This document shows, in pieces, positions 8,189-15,644 of a DNA stretch of 35,134 bases (position 1 is the first letter of the stretch; each line of letters begins with the position of its first letter). The notes beneath the pieces are model-generated. The model saw only the letters and a program-made list of their open reading frames with translations. It was not told the origin of the DNA and did no database searches. Origin of the DNA: an uncultured Oscillospiraceae bacterium. Lineage in GTDB: Bacteria; Bacillota; Clostridia; Oscillospirales; Oscillospiraceae. The stretch is taken from NCBI GenBank assembly GCA_947626905.1, contig CANQUE010000020.1, positions 1 through 35,134 on the forward strand. The letters run 5' to 3'. A program made the translations under genes and the position numbers.

Positions 8189-10044
8189 GGCCGTATCAGG
8201 AGCGATACCTGGCCCTGCTGAGCGAGCTGCGCCGGGCCTCGGACCTGCCCTGCGAACAGACGGACAGCGACCGCTTCCGCCAGTCGGTGCGCCAGCTGTG
8301 CCAACAGACCCGCCAGCGTCTGGCGGAGGGCACGGCCCTGCTGCGGGAGGAGCTGTTCCCCCTTTTGGACAACATCCTCTCCGCCTCCCGGGAAGAGCTG
8401 GAAGACCTGATGGGATTCGCCGACAAGCTGATGAGCGTCAACGCCCAAAAGGACACGGCCCTTTGTTACCGGATCCATCTGGCGCTGATGGGGTACGCCC
8501 GGCACAAAAAGGACCGGGACCTGCTGATCCGGGAGCTGTACTGGACCGGCATGAGCCTGCACAACCTGGAGACCATGCTCACCCCCCTGCCCGTCCATCT
8601 CTTCCTCGCCCGGATCCGGATGTGCTTCACCGAGTGCGCGTCCTATTTCGATACCGATTACGACCAGATCACTGACCCCCAGATCCGGGGATATATCCAC
8701 CGGAGCATGGGCAACATCGCCCTGACCTACCCCGACAGCGACGAGCGCTCCGCCAAGGCGAAGCTGGCGGCTCTGAAGCGCTCCATCGCCATACTGTCCG
8801 ACCCGGACGTGCGGGCCAAGACCCCCTCCCTGCCCTGGGACAGGTTCCTGCTTCTGAGCCATCAGGAGCGGACCACCCTGATGAACTATCTGCGCAGCGG
8901 CGCGGCGGACCCGGATGTGTTCGCCCAGGTGCTGGAATCGGCCCAGATCGTCCAGCGGGCCCAGCTGCGCCAGGCCCAGCAGCAGGACCAGCCCGCCCCG
9001 GTCCGGTGGCAGTACGCCTATTTCGCCGCGCTGTATCACAGCGGCTCCATCGACCTGGCGGAGTTTCTGGACGTGCTGTATGCCCTGTCCTCCGCTCTGC
9101 CCGACACCGACATGAGCACCCAGAGCATGTTCTCCCATCTGGGGGCGCCGTCGATGTATATGGAATACGCCCGCTCTATGGGCCAGCGGGAGCAGCGGGC
9201 CCACGCCGGCCGCATCCGGGTCATGACAGAGCGGATGTGCCGGTGGCTGGCCACGGTGATCACCGGCGACTATAACCAGCTGCTCATGTTCCATCTGCGC
9301 CAGATGATGTACGCCTATATAGAGCTGCCCGGGTGCATCAGCTTTTTCGACCTGGTGCAGAACGTCTTCGCCGCCCGCCACCCCACCAGCTACGCCCGGA
9401 TGTGGCGGGCCAGCCAGATCGCCCGCGCCCTGTGCCTTTGGGCGGCGGAGGACTGCCCGGAGGAGCTGATCGGCGTGTTGGGCTGCGCCAGCGGGGAAGA
9501 GGTCCGGGCCCGGGCGGAAGAGCTGGGCGCCTTTACCGCCACCGCCGGCCGGCTCTACGACGTGGGGATGCTCCACTTTTTCGACCAGATCCAATTCTCC
9601 TGCCGCGGCCTACTGGAGGAGGAGTCCGGCCTTTTGCAGCTGCATCCTTACATGGGCGCGGAGCTGCTGAAAAGGCACCCCTCCGTGGCGGAGTTTGCCG
9701 ACATCGCCTGGGGACACCACTGCCACTACGACGAGAAGGGCGGCTATCCCATCGACTTCTCCCCCCGGCAGTCCCCTCTCCGGGGCCTGATCTATATCAT
9801 CACCGCGGCGGACTGCCTGTCCGCCGCCACCGACGCGGTGGGCAGCACCTATTCCGAGCCCAAGGACTTCGACACGGTCTATCAGGAATTTCTGGACCAG
9901 TCCGGCATCCAGTACGCCCCCTTCGTGGTGGAGCTGCTCCGCCCCGCGGAGCGCCGGCAGTACATGGCCGAAGCGCTGGAGCGCTGGTCCCGGGAGTCCT
10001 ATGAGGATCTGAAGCGCCGCCGGGAGGCCCCCCTGACAGACTGA
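8185..10044 (+). CDS. Large protein with degenerate C-terminal HD-GYP domain
   Basis: The product has 619 residues; the ATG at 8185 overlaps the kinase stop. The first ~390 residues are helix-rich, soluble and not assignable to a family. From about residue 395 the protein follows the HD-GYP pattern (c-di-GMP phosphodiesterase fold): H399, then Y458-D459-V-G where active enzymes have H-D-I-G-K, H487 (LHPYMGAELL), H511-H512, D516 and GYP (520-522), followed by TAADCLSAATD. The HD histidine is Tyr and the usual Lys is Met, so metal binding and catalysis are doubtful although the GYP loop remains. It may act as a c-di-GMP or partner-protein binding module controlled by the upstream kinase. The domain call rests on motif order; the activity is inference. 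Confidence 0.75.
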   Translation: MRPYQERYLALLSELRRASDLPCEQTDSDRFRQSVRQLCQQTRQRLAEGTALLREELFPLLDNILSASREELEDLMGFADKLMSVNAQKDTALCYRIHLALMGYARHKKDRDLLIRELYWTGMSLHNLETMLTPLPVHLFLARIRMCFTECASYFDTDYDQITDPQIRGYIHRSMGNIALTYPDSDERSAKAKLAALKRSIAILSDPDVRAKTPSLPWDRFLLLSHQERTTLMNYLRSGAADPDVFAQVLESAQIVQRAQLRQAQQQDQPAPVRWQYAYFAALYHSGSIDLAEFLDVLYALSSALPDTDMSTQSMFSHLGAPSMYMEYARSMGQREQRAHAGRIRVMTERMCRWLATVITGDYNQLLMFHLRQMMYAYIELPGCISFFDLVQNVFAARHPTSYARMWRASQIARALCLWAAEDCPEELIGVLGCASGEEVRARAEELGAFTATAGRLYDVGMLHFFDQIQFSCRGLLEEESGLLQLHPYMGAELLKRHPSVAEFADIAWGHHCHYDEKGGYPIDFSPRQSPLRGLIYIITAADCLSAATDAVGSTYSEPKDFDTVYQEFLDQSGIQYAPFVVELLRPAERRQYMAEALERWSRESYEDLKRRREAPLTD

Positions 10045-10079
10045 GCCGGAACGCCCCGGGAGGGCATTTTCGGTTTTCC

Positions 10080-10108
10080 TTGCGTTTTTCCCCCTCCGGG
10101 GGTAGTAT
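10080..10108 (+). promoter_or_regulatory. Promoter of mscL
   Basis: TTGCGT (10080-10085) and TAGTAT (10103-10108) are separated by 17 nt; the spacer contains a small CCCCCTCCGGGGG hairpin. It lies in the 119-nt gap after the HD-GYP gene, where only a weak terminator-like GCCC..GGGC stem followed by ATTTT is seen. Confidence 0.6.
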
Positions 10109-10163
10109 ATGGAACAGAAAAACGCCCCGGCGGGAGCCGGAGCAAAAGAAAGGTACGGCACAA

Positions 10164-10652
10164 ATGAAAAAGTTTTTCCAGGAATTCAAAGAATTCGCCA
10201 CCCGGGGCAACGTGGTGGACCTGGCCGTCGGCGTCATCATCGGCGCCGCCTTCCAGAAGATCGTCACCTCCGCCGTCAACGACCTGGTGATGCCTCTCGT
10301 CGGCCTGATCACCGGCAACTCCAACTTCAACGACGCCTTCCTCATCCTCCGGCTGCCGGAGGGCGTGAGCGCGGAGCAGGTGACCAGCCTGGCCACCGCC
10401 ACGGAGCTGGGCGTGACCACCTTCAACTACGGCGCGTTCATCTCCGCGGTCATCGATTTTCTCATCATGGCCTTTGTGATCTTCCTGATGATCAAAGCTC
10501 TGAACAAGGCCAGCTCCCTCCGCAAGAAACCGGAAGAGGCCCCCGCCCCGGCGGAGCCCGAGACGAAGATCTGCCCCTACTGCCTGAGCGAGATCCCCTA
10601 CAAGGCCGTCAAGTGCGCCCACTGCGCCTCGGACCTGAAAGATCAGGCCTGA
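10164..10652 (+). CDS. mscL: Large-conductance mechanosensitive channel MscL with C-terminal zinc ribbon
   Basis: The product has 162 residues. MKKFFQEFKEFATRGNVVDL and AVGVIIGAAFQKIV are the MscL N-terminal helix and TM1, and FNYGAFISAVIDFLIMAFVI is TM2. The channel opens under membrane tension to release solutes during hypo-osmotic shock. The canonical C-terminal bundle helix is followed by an acidic/proline linker (about 120-134) and a zinc ribbon with C137-x2-C140 and C151-x2-C154, making the protein about 20-30 residues longer than E. coli MscL. It is monocistronic between its own promoter and a strong terminator. Confidence 0.95.
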   Translation: MKKFFQEFKEFATRGNVVDLAVGVIIGAAFQKIVTSAVNDLVMPLVGLITGNSNFNDAFLILRLPEGVSAEQVTSLATATELGVTTFNYGAFISAVIDFLIMAFVIFLMIKALNKASSLRKKPEEAPAPAEPETKICPYCLSEIPYKAVKCAHCASDLKDQA

Positions 10653-10670
10653 ACCCCGGCCCGACAAACG

Positions 10671-10715
10671 ATCCGCGCCCTTTCCCCAGGGAAAGAGCGC
10701 GGATATCTTTTATTT
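10671..10715 (+). terminator. Terminator after mscL, one copy of a repeated terminator element
   Basis: The stem is ATCCGCGC..CTTTCCC / GGGAAAG..GCGCGGAT (10671-10704), followed by ATCTTTTATTT. It lies between convergent mscL and proC. The block CAAACGANCCGCGCCCTTTCC recurs almost identically at 14647-14667 after rsmI. Confidence 0.85.
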
Positions 10716-10736
10716 GCGGGTATGTTTGTTGTCCCG

Positions 10737-11537
10737 TCACTTTCCCATCTGGCGGGTCCTCTCTACCGCGGCCGCGACGGCGTCGGCGGCGGCGGCCCGG
10801 AAGGCGGACCGCTCCAGGGTCAGCACCCCTTGGATGGTGGACCCGCCGGGGGAACAGACCGCGTCCTTCAGCGTGCCGGGATGGCGTCCGTCGGCCTGGG
10901 CCAGAGCGGCCGCTCCCTCCACCGCCGCGGCGGCGTAAGCCAGCGCCTTGGCCCGGGGCATCCCGCCGGCCACCGCCCCGTCCGCCAGGGCCTCGATGAA
11001 CATATACGTGAACGCGGGGGTGCATCCGCCCAGTACGCTGGCCACGTCCATCAGCTCCTCCGGGCAGGCGTCCCAAGTGCCCGCGCCGGCCATGGCGGCG
11101 ATGAGCGCCGGGGCGTCCTTGGGGGCGGTATCCTTTTCGCACCAGGCGATCAGGCCCTTCCCCACCCCCACCGGGGTGTTGGGACACAGGCGGATCACCG
11201 GATAATCCCCCCCGGCCAGGCGCTGGATGGCGGCGGTGTCCATTCCCGCGGCCATGGACACCAGCACGAAATGGCCTTTCCGGCCCGCCAGCACCGGCCC
11301 GATGGCCGTCAGGCAGGGGGCCATGTCCTTGGGCTTGACGCCCAGGAAGATATACTTGGCCGTTCCGGCCACGGTCTCCGGCGTGGCGGCGATGCAGCCC
11401 AGCTCCGTGGCCAGGGCCACGGCCTTATCCTGGGTGCGGTTGGCCAAAAGGATCTGTTTTGGCGAGGTGGCCGCCGTCGCGGCCCGGGCCAGAGCGCCGC
11501 CCATATTCCCCACGCCGATAAATCCCAGAAGATACAT
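10737..11537 (-). CDS. proC: Pyrroline-5-carboxylate reductase
   Basis: The product has 266 residues. It catalyses the last step of proline synthesis, NAD(P)H-dependent reduction of 1-pyrroline-5-carboxylate. The Rossmann motif GFIGVGNMGGA is at residues 5-15, ILLANRTQDK follows, and the C-terminal dimerisation/active-site region contains GCTPAFTYMFIEALADG and the P5CR signature area CSPGGSTIQGV. GAGGGGAG stands 8 nt before ATG 11537; the longer upstream frame lacks a ribosome site and overlaps the murI promoter region. It is divergent from murI with a 178-nt shared intergenic region. Confidence 0.95.
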   Translation of the reverse strand: MYLLGFIGVGNMGGALARAATAATSPKQILLANRTQDKAVALATELGCIAATPETVAGTAKYIFLGVKPKDMAPCLTAIGPVLAGRKGHFVLVSMAAGMDTAAIQRLAGGDYPVIRLCPNTPVGVGKGLIAWCEKDTAPKDAPALIAAMAGAGTWDACPEELMDVASVLGGCTPAFTYMFIEALADGAVAGGMPRAKALAYAAAAVEGAAALAQADGRHPGTLKDAVCSPGGSTIQGVLTLERSAFRAAAADAVAAAVERTRQMGK

Positions 11538-11582
11538 GCTCTTCACTCCCCTCTCATGTTTGCCCGTCACGGACAGGCCCGG

Positions 11583-11611
11583 TTGCGAAAGCGCCGACCG
11601 TGTGGTATACT
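11583..11611 (+). promoter_or_regulatory. Promoter of murI and the WYL regulator
   Basis: TTGCGA (11583-11588) and TATACT (11606-11611) are separated by 17 nt, followed by a roughly 100-nt leader that contains a GGCGGT/ACCGCC inverted repeat near 11634-11652. Confidence 0.7.
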
Positions 11612-11715
11612 TTACTCCCACGGCGGCAGCAAGGGCGGTCCGCCGAACCGCCGGGCCCGCCTATATATTAATTCTCTCACCCCCCTGCCGTCAAGCAGGA
11701 TTTAAGGAGATACCC

Positions 11716-12525
11716 ATGGATGACCGTCCCATTGGCATATTCGATTCCGGTCTGGGAGGCCTGACGGCCGTACGGGCCCTGGCCGCCGCCGCCCCCGGGG
11801 AGAGCTTTCTCTATCTGGGGGATACGGCCCACGCGCCCTACGGGGAGAAGACCCCGACCCAGCTGCGCGCTCTCAGCCGCCAGAACACCGGCTTTCTCCG
11901 GGCCCTGGGCGTGAAGGCCATCCTGGTGGCCTGCAACACCTCCACCGCCAACGCCATGGACACCATGCTGGCGGACAACCCGGATCTGCCGGTGCTGGGC
12001 GTGATCGGTCCGGCGGCAGAGGCGGCGGCCGCCGCCACCGGGACCGGCCGGATCGGTCTGCTGGCCACGGCGGCCACGGTGGCCAGCGGGGCCTACGAGC
12101 GGGCCGTCCGGCGTCTGGCGCCGGAGGCGTCGGTGACGGCGGTGGCCTGCCCGAAGCTGGTGCCCCTGGTGGAGAGCGGGCGCGTCAGTCCGGACGACCC
12201 GGATCTGACGGCGGCGGTGGCGGCGTATACCGCCCCCCTGCTGGCCGCGGGGACAGACACGGTGATCCTGGGCTGCACCCACTATCCCATCGTCCGGGAC
12301 GCCCTGCGCCGGGCCATGGGCCCGGGCCCGGCGTTCATCGACTCCGGGGCCGCCAGCGTGGGGGCCCTGCTGCGGACGCTGGAGGATCTGGACGCCCGGG
12401 CAGGCAGAAAAACGCCCGGCAGCCGCCGGTTTTTCTGCAGCGCCGGGAGAGATACGTTCGTGAAGGTGGGCTCCGCCTTTTTGGGCTGGGATATCTCCGC
12501 CCAGACGGAGCTGGTGACGCTCTGA
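11716..12525 (+). CDS. murI: Glutamate racemase
   Basis: The product has 269 residues. It converts L- to D-glutamate for peptidoglycan in the cytoplasm. The N-terminus is IGIFDSGLGGLTAVRAL. The two catalytic cysteines are Cys73 (VACNTSTAN) and Cys187 (LGCTHYP), with acidic partner FDSG at the N-terminus. AAGGAGA lies 6 nt before ATG 11716; the much longer upstream frame runs through the promoter and was rejected. The next gene starts 11 nt after the stop, so the two form an operon. Confidence 0.95.
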   Translation: MDDRPIGIFDSGLGGLTAVRALAAAAPGESFLYLGDTAHAPYGEKTPTQLRALSRQNTGFLRALGVKAILVACNTSTANAMDTMLADNPDLPVLGVIGPAAEAAAAATGTGRIGLLATAATVASGAYERAVRRLAPEASVTAVACPKLVPLVESGRVSPDDPDLTAAVAAYTAPLLAAGTDTVILGCTHYPIVRDALRRAMGPGPAFIDSGAASVGALLRTLEDLDARAGRKTPGSRRFFCSAGRDTFVKVGSAFLGWDISAQTELVTL

Positions 12526-12536
12526 AAGGAGAAGCC

Positions 12537-13526
12537 ATGGCAAAGTCCCCCAACCAGAAGCTGAAGCTGCTGTACCTGTGCCGGTACCTGCTGCGCCAGT
12601 CCGACGAGGACCACCCGCTGACGGTGGCCCAGATGATCGATCACCTGGCCGGGCAGGGCGTCGCCGCCGAGCGCAAAAGCGTATATGACGACATGGAGGC
12701 CCTGCGGCTGTTCGGGCTGGACGTGCAGACCGTCCGGGTGGGGTCCGCCACCGGGTATTTCATCGGCGAGCGGGATTTCCAGCTGCCGGAGCTGAAGCTG
12801 CTGGTGGACAGCGTCCAGTCCTCCCGGTTCATCACCGGGCGCAAGAGCCTGGACCTGATCGGCAAGCTGGAGAGCCTGGCCAGCGTCCACCAGGCCCGGG
12901 AGCTGAACCACCAGGTGTTCGTCCGGGGCCGGATCAAGACCATGAACGAGTCGATCTATTACAACGTGGACGAGCTGCAGGCCGCCATCGACCGGGACCG
13001 GGCCGTCACCTTCAAATATTACGACTGGGGCCTGGACAAAAAGCGGGTCTGGCGCCGGGACGGCCGGCCGTACGGGGCCAGCCCCTGGGCGCTGATGTGG
13101 GACAGCGACAATTACTATCTCATCGCCTATGACGCCCAGGCAGGGCAGATCCGGCACTACCGGGTGGACAAGATGGCCTCCATCGCCCAGACCGACCAGC
13201 CCCGCCAGGGGGCGGACGCCTTCGCCGGGGTGGACATGGCCGCCTATTCCAACGCCCACTTCGGCATGTTCTCCGGCCGGCCCCAGACCGTGCGGCTGTG
13301 CTTTGAAAACGCCCTGGCCGGGCCGGTGATCGACCAATTCGGCACGGAGGTGAGCCTGGTGCCCCTGGACGAGGGCCACTTCTCCGTGACGGTGAGCGTG
13401 GCGGTGAACCAGCAGTTCTTCGGCTGGCTCTTGGGCTTCGGCGTCCGGGCAAAGATCCTGGCCCCCGCTTCGGCGGCGGAGGAGATGCGCCGCAGCCTGG
13501 AAGCGGCCGCGGCGCTGTACCGTTGA
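12537..13526 (+). CDS. WYL-domain transcriptional regulator
   Basis: The product has 329 residues. An N-terminal winged helix (about 5-65, including AERKSVYDDMEALRLFG) is followed by a WYL domain (about 145-225) with SPWALMWDSDNYYLIAYD and IRHYRVDKM, then a C-terminal WCX-type extension. WYL proteins act as ligand-responsive regulators; several bind nucleic-acid-derived or nucleotide ligands. AAAGGAG precedes the ATG, and the gene is 11 nt behind murI, so it is co-transcribed. The target genes are unknown, and there is no defence gene beside it, so a general regulatory role is more likely than an anti-phage one. Confidence 0.9.
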   Translation: MAKSPNQKLKLLYLCRYLLRQSDEDHPLTVAQMIDHLAGQGVAAERKSVYDDMEALRLFGLDVQTVRVGSATGYFIGERDFQLPELKLLVDSVQSSRFITGRKSLDLIGKLESLASVHQARELNHQVFVRGRIKTMNESIYYNVDELQAAIDRDRAVTFKYYDWGLDKKRVWRRDGRPYGASPWALMWDSDNYYLIAYDAQAGQIRHYRVDKMASIAQTDQPRQGADAFAGVDMAAYSNAHFGMFSGRPQTVRLCFENALAGPVIDQFGTEVSLVPLDEGHFSVTVSVAVNQQFFGWLLGFGVRAKILAPASAAEEMRRSLEAAAALYR

Positions 13527-13536
13527 ATCTGCGGGG

Positions 13537-13644
13537 TCAAAACACCGCCCGGCAGATCAGGTCCATCCAGCCCTCCGCCGTGACGGCCAGACCCAGCACG
13601 CCCCAAAACATCACGTGATGCAGGATATTCTTTTTCTTTGACAT
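13537..13644 (-). CDS. Possible 35-residue membrane miniprotein
   Basis: This short frame begins MSKKKNILHHVMFWGVLG, continues with a hydrophobic stretch and ends LICRAVF. It would be a small basic-headed single-helix membrane peptide. AAAAAGGA lies about 12 nt before the ATG; another in-frame ATG at 13656 is too close to that site. It converges on the WYL gene with a 10-nt gap and faces away from rsmI. Amino-acid composition looks protein-like, but there is no family match. Confidence 0.4.
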   Translation of the reverse strand: MSKKKNILHHVMFWGVLGLAVTAEGWMDLICRAVF

Positions 13645-13735
13645 GTGTCGCACCATCCTTTTTTTCTGATAACAGAAGGATACCCCATTCGCTGTACCGT
13701 AAAACGGACAGCAATCGGGGCAAGGGGAGATCGTT

Positions 13736-14623
13736 ATGGATAAAATGCAGACAGAAGACGGCCTGGGCGTGCTGTTCATCGTGGCCACGCCCATCGGCAA
13801 CGCCCAGGACATGTCCCCCCGGGGGACCGGCATCCTCCAGAGCGTGGACGTGATCGCCGCGGAGGATACCCGCCGGAGCGTGGTGCTGCTCAACAAGCTG
13901 GGCATCCGCAACAAGCTCGCCAGCAACCACAAATTCAACGAGCATGGCAAGGCCCGGTATTTCATCGACCTGCTCAAGGCCGGCCGGAGCGTGGCGGTCA
14001 TCACCGACGCGGGCACCCCCTGCATCTCCGACCCGGGCAACGAGCTGATCAAATGCGCCGTCGCCGAGGGCATCCGGGTGGTGGGCGTGCCGGGCCCCTG
14101 CGCGGCGGTGACGGCCCTGTCCATCTCCGGGTTCGATCTGAGCGGCTTCGTGTTTTGGGGCTTCTTCCCCCGGGAGAACGCGGACCGGGGCCGGCTGCTG
14201 GACCGGATGCGCCGGGGGGCGGTGCGGACCCACGCCTTTTATGAATCCCCCAAGCGGGTGATGGACGCGGTGGAGTACTTCCTCCGCCAGGACGTGCCCT
14301 GCCAGATGTGCCTGTGCAACGACCTGACAAAGCTCCACGAAACGGCCTTCCGGGGAACTCCCGGCCAGGTCCGGGATCAGCTCCTGGCCAAGGGGGAATA
14401 TGAAAAAGGGGAATTCTGCCTGATCGTGGAGCTGTCCGAAGATTTCCTGGTTCCCCGGGAAGAGCACGTGGTGAGCCCGGAGGCGCTGCTGGTGGACGCC
14501 ATGGTCCGGGAGGGCGTCCGGGCCAAGGACGCCATCCGTACCGTGCTGGCCGGCGAGGGCAACACCTACACCAAAAACGAGCTCTACGCCGCCAGCCTGC
14601 GGCTGAAAGAGATGTTCGGATAA
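13736..14623 (+). CDS. rsmI: 16S rRNA (cytidine-1402-2'-O)-methyltransferase
   Basis: The product has 295 residues. It uses S-adenosylmethionine to 2'-O-methylate C1402 in the ribosomal P-site region. The family pattern is clear: LFIVATPIGNAQDMSPRG at the N-terminus, AAEDTRRSVVLLNKLGI, VITDAGTPCISDPG and VVGVPGPCAAVTALSISG, with the tetrapyrrole-methylase fold and RsmI C-terminal extension. AGGGGAG precedes ATG 13736. A CTGT-A-CCGT / ACGG-ACAG hairpin is at 13692-13711 in the leader. Confidence 0.95.
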   Translation: MDKMQTEDGLGVLFIVATPIGNAQDMSPRGTGILQSVDVIAAEDTRRSVVLLNKLGIRNKLASNHKFNEHGKARYFIDLLKAGRSVAVITDAGTPCISDPGNELIKCAVAEGIRVVGVPGPCAAVTALSISGFDLSGFVFWGFFPRENADRGRLLDRMRRGAVRTHAFYESPKRVMDAVEYFLRQDVPCQMCLCNDLTKLHETAFRGTPGQVRDQLLAKGEYEKGEFCLIVELSEDFLVPREEHVVSPEALLVDAMVREGVRAKDAIRTVLAGEGNTYTKNELYAASLRLKEMFG

Positions 14624-14651
14624 GACGGCCCCTCGCGCCGAAGCGCCAAAC

Positions 14652-14696
14652 GAGCCGCGCCCTTTCCGTTGGGAAAGGGCGCGGCTCTTATAATTT
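14652..14696 (+). terminator. Terminator after rsmI, second copy of the repeated element
   Basis: GAGCCGCGCCCTTTCC (14652-14667) pairs with GGAAAGGGCGCGGCTC (14672-14687), a 16-bp perfect stem followed by TTATAATTT. It lies between convergent rsmI and the HTH gene, and its left half plus CAAACGA prefix nearly duplicates the element after mscL. Confidence 0.88.
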
Positions 14697-14715
14697 CGCT
14701 TATTTCAGCGATCCG

Positions 14716-15483
14716 TCATTCATATTTCCGCCCGGGCACGTAGATGGCCGCCACCAGCCCCGCCAGAGCCCCCATGGGCAGCCACTGAGCCACGGGCCCC
14801 GGCCCGAAGAGCGCCTTCGCCAGCAGGCACGCCGCCCCGCTCAGGGTCATGGTCAGCAGGCACCACACCCGCGTCCAGTCCAGGATGTGGGGCCAGTTGC
14901 GGTTGGTGAACCGCACCCCCGGCACGTTCATGCGTATCGGCCCGTCGTAGTAAAAGCTCAGCTGCCCCACGTCGTGGTACCAGGGCAGGCGGGTCTTGGC
15001 GAGCAGGCAGAAGTAGAGCCCGAACCCGGCGGCCAGCGCCGTCATCAGCGCCGCGGGGTGGTACACGGCCCAGTGCTCCGTGTCAGTCACCGTCATCCGC
15101 CGGATCAGCCAGACCAGCTCCCCCAGCGCGGGGATAAGGGCGAGAAGATACCGCCGTCCCCATTTCTTCCGGTCCGGGCCGCCCCGGACGGGGCCCTCCG
15201 ACAGGTCGATGACCCGGCGCAGCAGCGCGTCCGCCTGTTCGGGGGACACGGACTGGTCCGGCTCCATCCGCCGGCCCTCCAAAAGCTCCGCCACCGTCAC
15301 CCCCAGGGCCTCCGCCAGGGGCGTCAGCAGCGCCACATCCGGCAGCGCCAGGCCCCGCTCCCACTTGGAAACGGCCTTGTCGGACACATACAGCTTTTGG
15401 GCCAGGTCCTTTTGGGTCATGGCCTTCTCCTTCCGCAGTCCCGCCACGAAAGCGCCGAACCGGGCCTTGTCGATCCCCTGCAT
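14716..15483 (-). CDS. XRE-family HTH regulator with C-terminal membrane segments
   Basis: The product has 255 residues. An N-terminal Cro/C1 HTH (about 8-65) contains MTQKDLAQKLYVSDKAVSKWERG. From about residue 105 there are several hydrophobic segments (RYLLALIPALGELVWLI, AALMTALAAGFGLYFCLLA and two near the C-terminus), so it is likely a membrane-tethered regulator. GAGG lies 8 nt before ATG 15483; longer in-frame starts overlap the promoter. Such HTH-membrane proteins are common in Clostridia; the signal and targets are unknown. Confidence 0.85.
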   Translation of the reverse strand: MQGIDKARFGAFVAGLRKEKAMTQKDLAQKLYVSDKAVSKWERGLALPDVALLTPLAEALGVTVAELLEGRRMEPDQSVSPEQADALLRRVIDLSEGPVRGGPDRKKWGRRYLLALIPALGELVWLIRRMTVTDTEHWAVYHPAALMTALAAGFGLYFCLLAKTRLPWYHDVGQLSFYYDGPIRMNVPGVRFTNRNWPHILDWTRVWCLLTMTLSGAACLLAKALFGPGPVAQWLPMGALAGLVAAIYVPGRKYE

Positions 15484-15501
15484 ACATCTCACCTCGGGGC
15501 C

Positions 15502-15530
15502 ATTGTATCGCAAGGGGCCTTTTTTGGCAA
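15502..15530 (-). promoter_or_regulatory. Promoter of the membrane HTH gene
   Basis: On the minus strand, TTGCCA (15525-15530) and TACAAT (15502-15507) are separated by 17 nt, leaving a short leader of about 10-15 nt before the ATG. Confidence 0.75.
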
Positions 15531-15591
15531 CCGACCAGCGGTAGAATCCCCCTGCCGCCCCGGCAGGGCCTTCATTTTCTCCCTGCGCCGC

Positions 15592-15628
15592 GAAAAACGC
15601 CCCCGGACGGATGACCGTCCGGGGGCGT
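15592..15628 (-). terminator. Intrinsic terminator after the SH3b gene
   Basis: ACGCCCCCGGACGG (15597-15610) pairs perfectly with CCGTCCGGGGGCGT (15615-15628) around a four-base loop, and the minus strand continues into TTTTTCG. It lies 16 nt past the stop codon at 15645. Confidence 0.9.
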
Positions 15629-15644
15629 CGATGTATGGGCCGTA

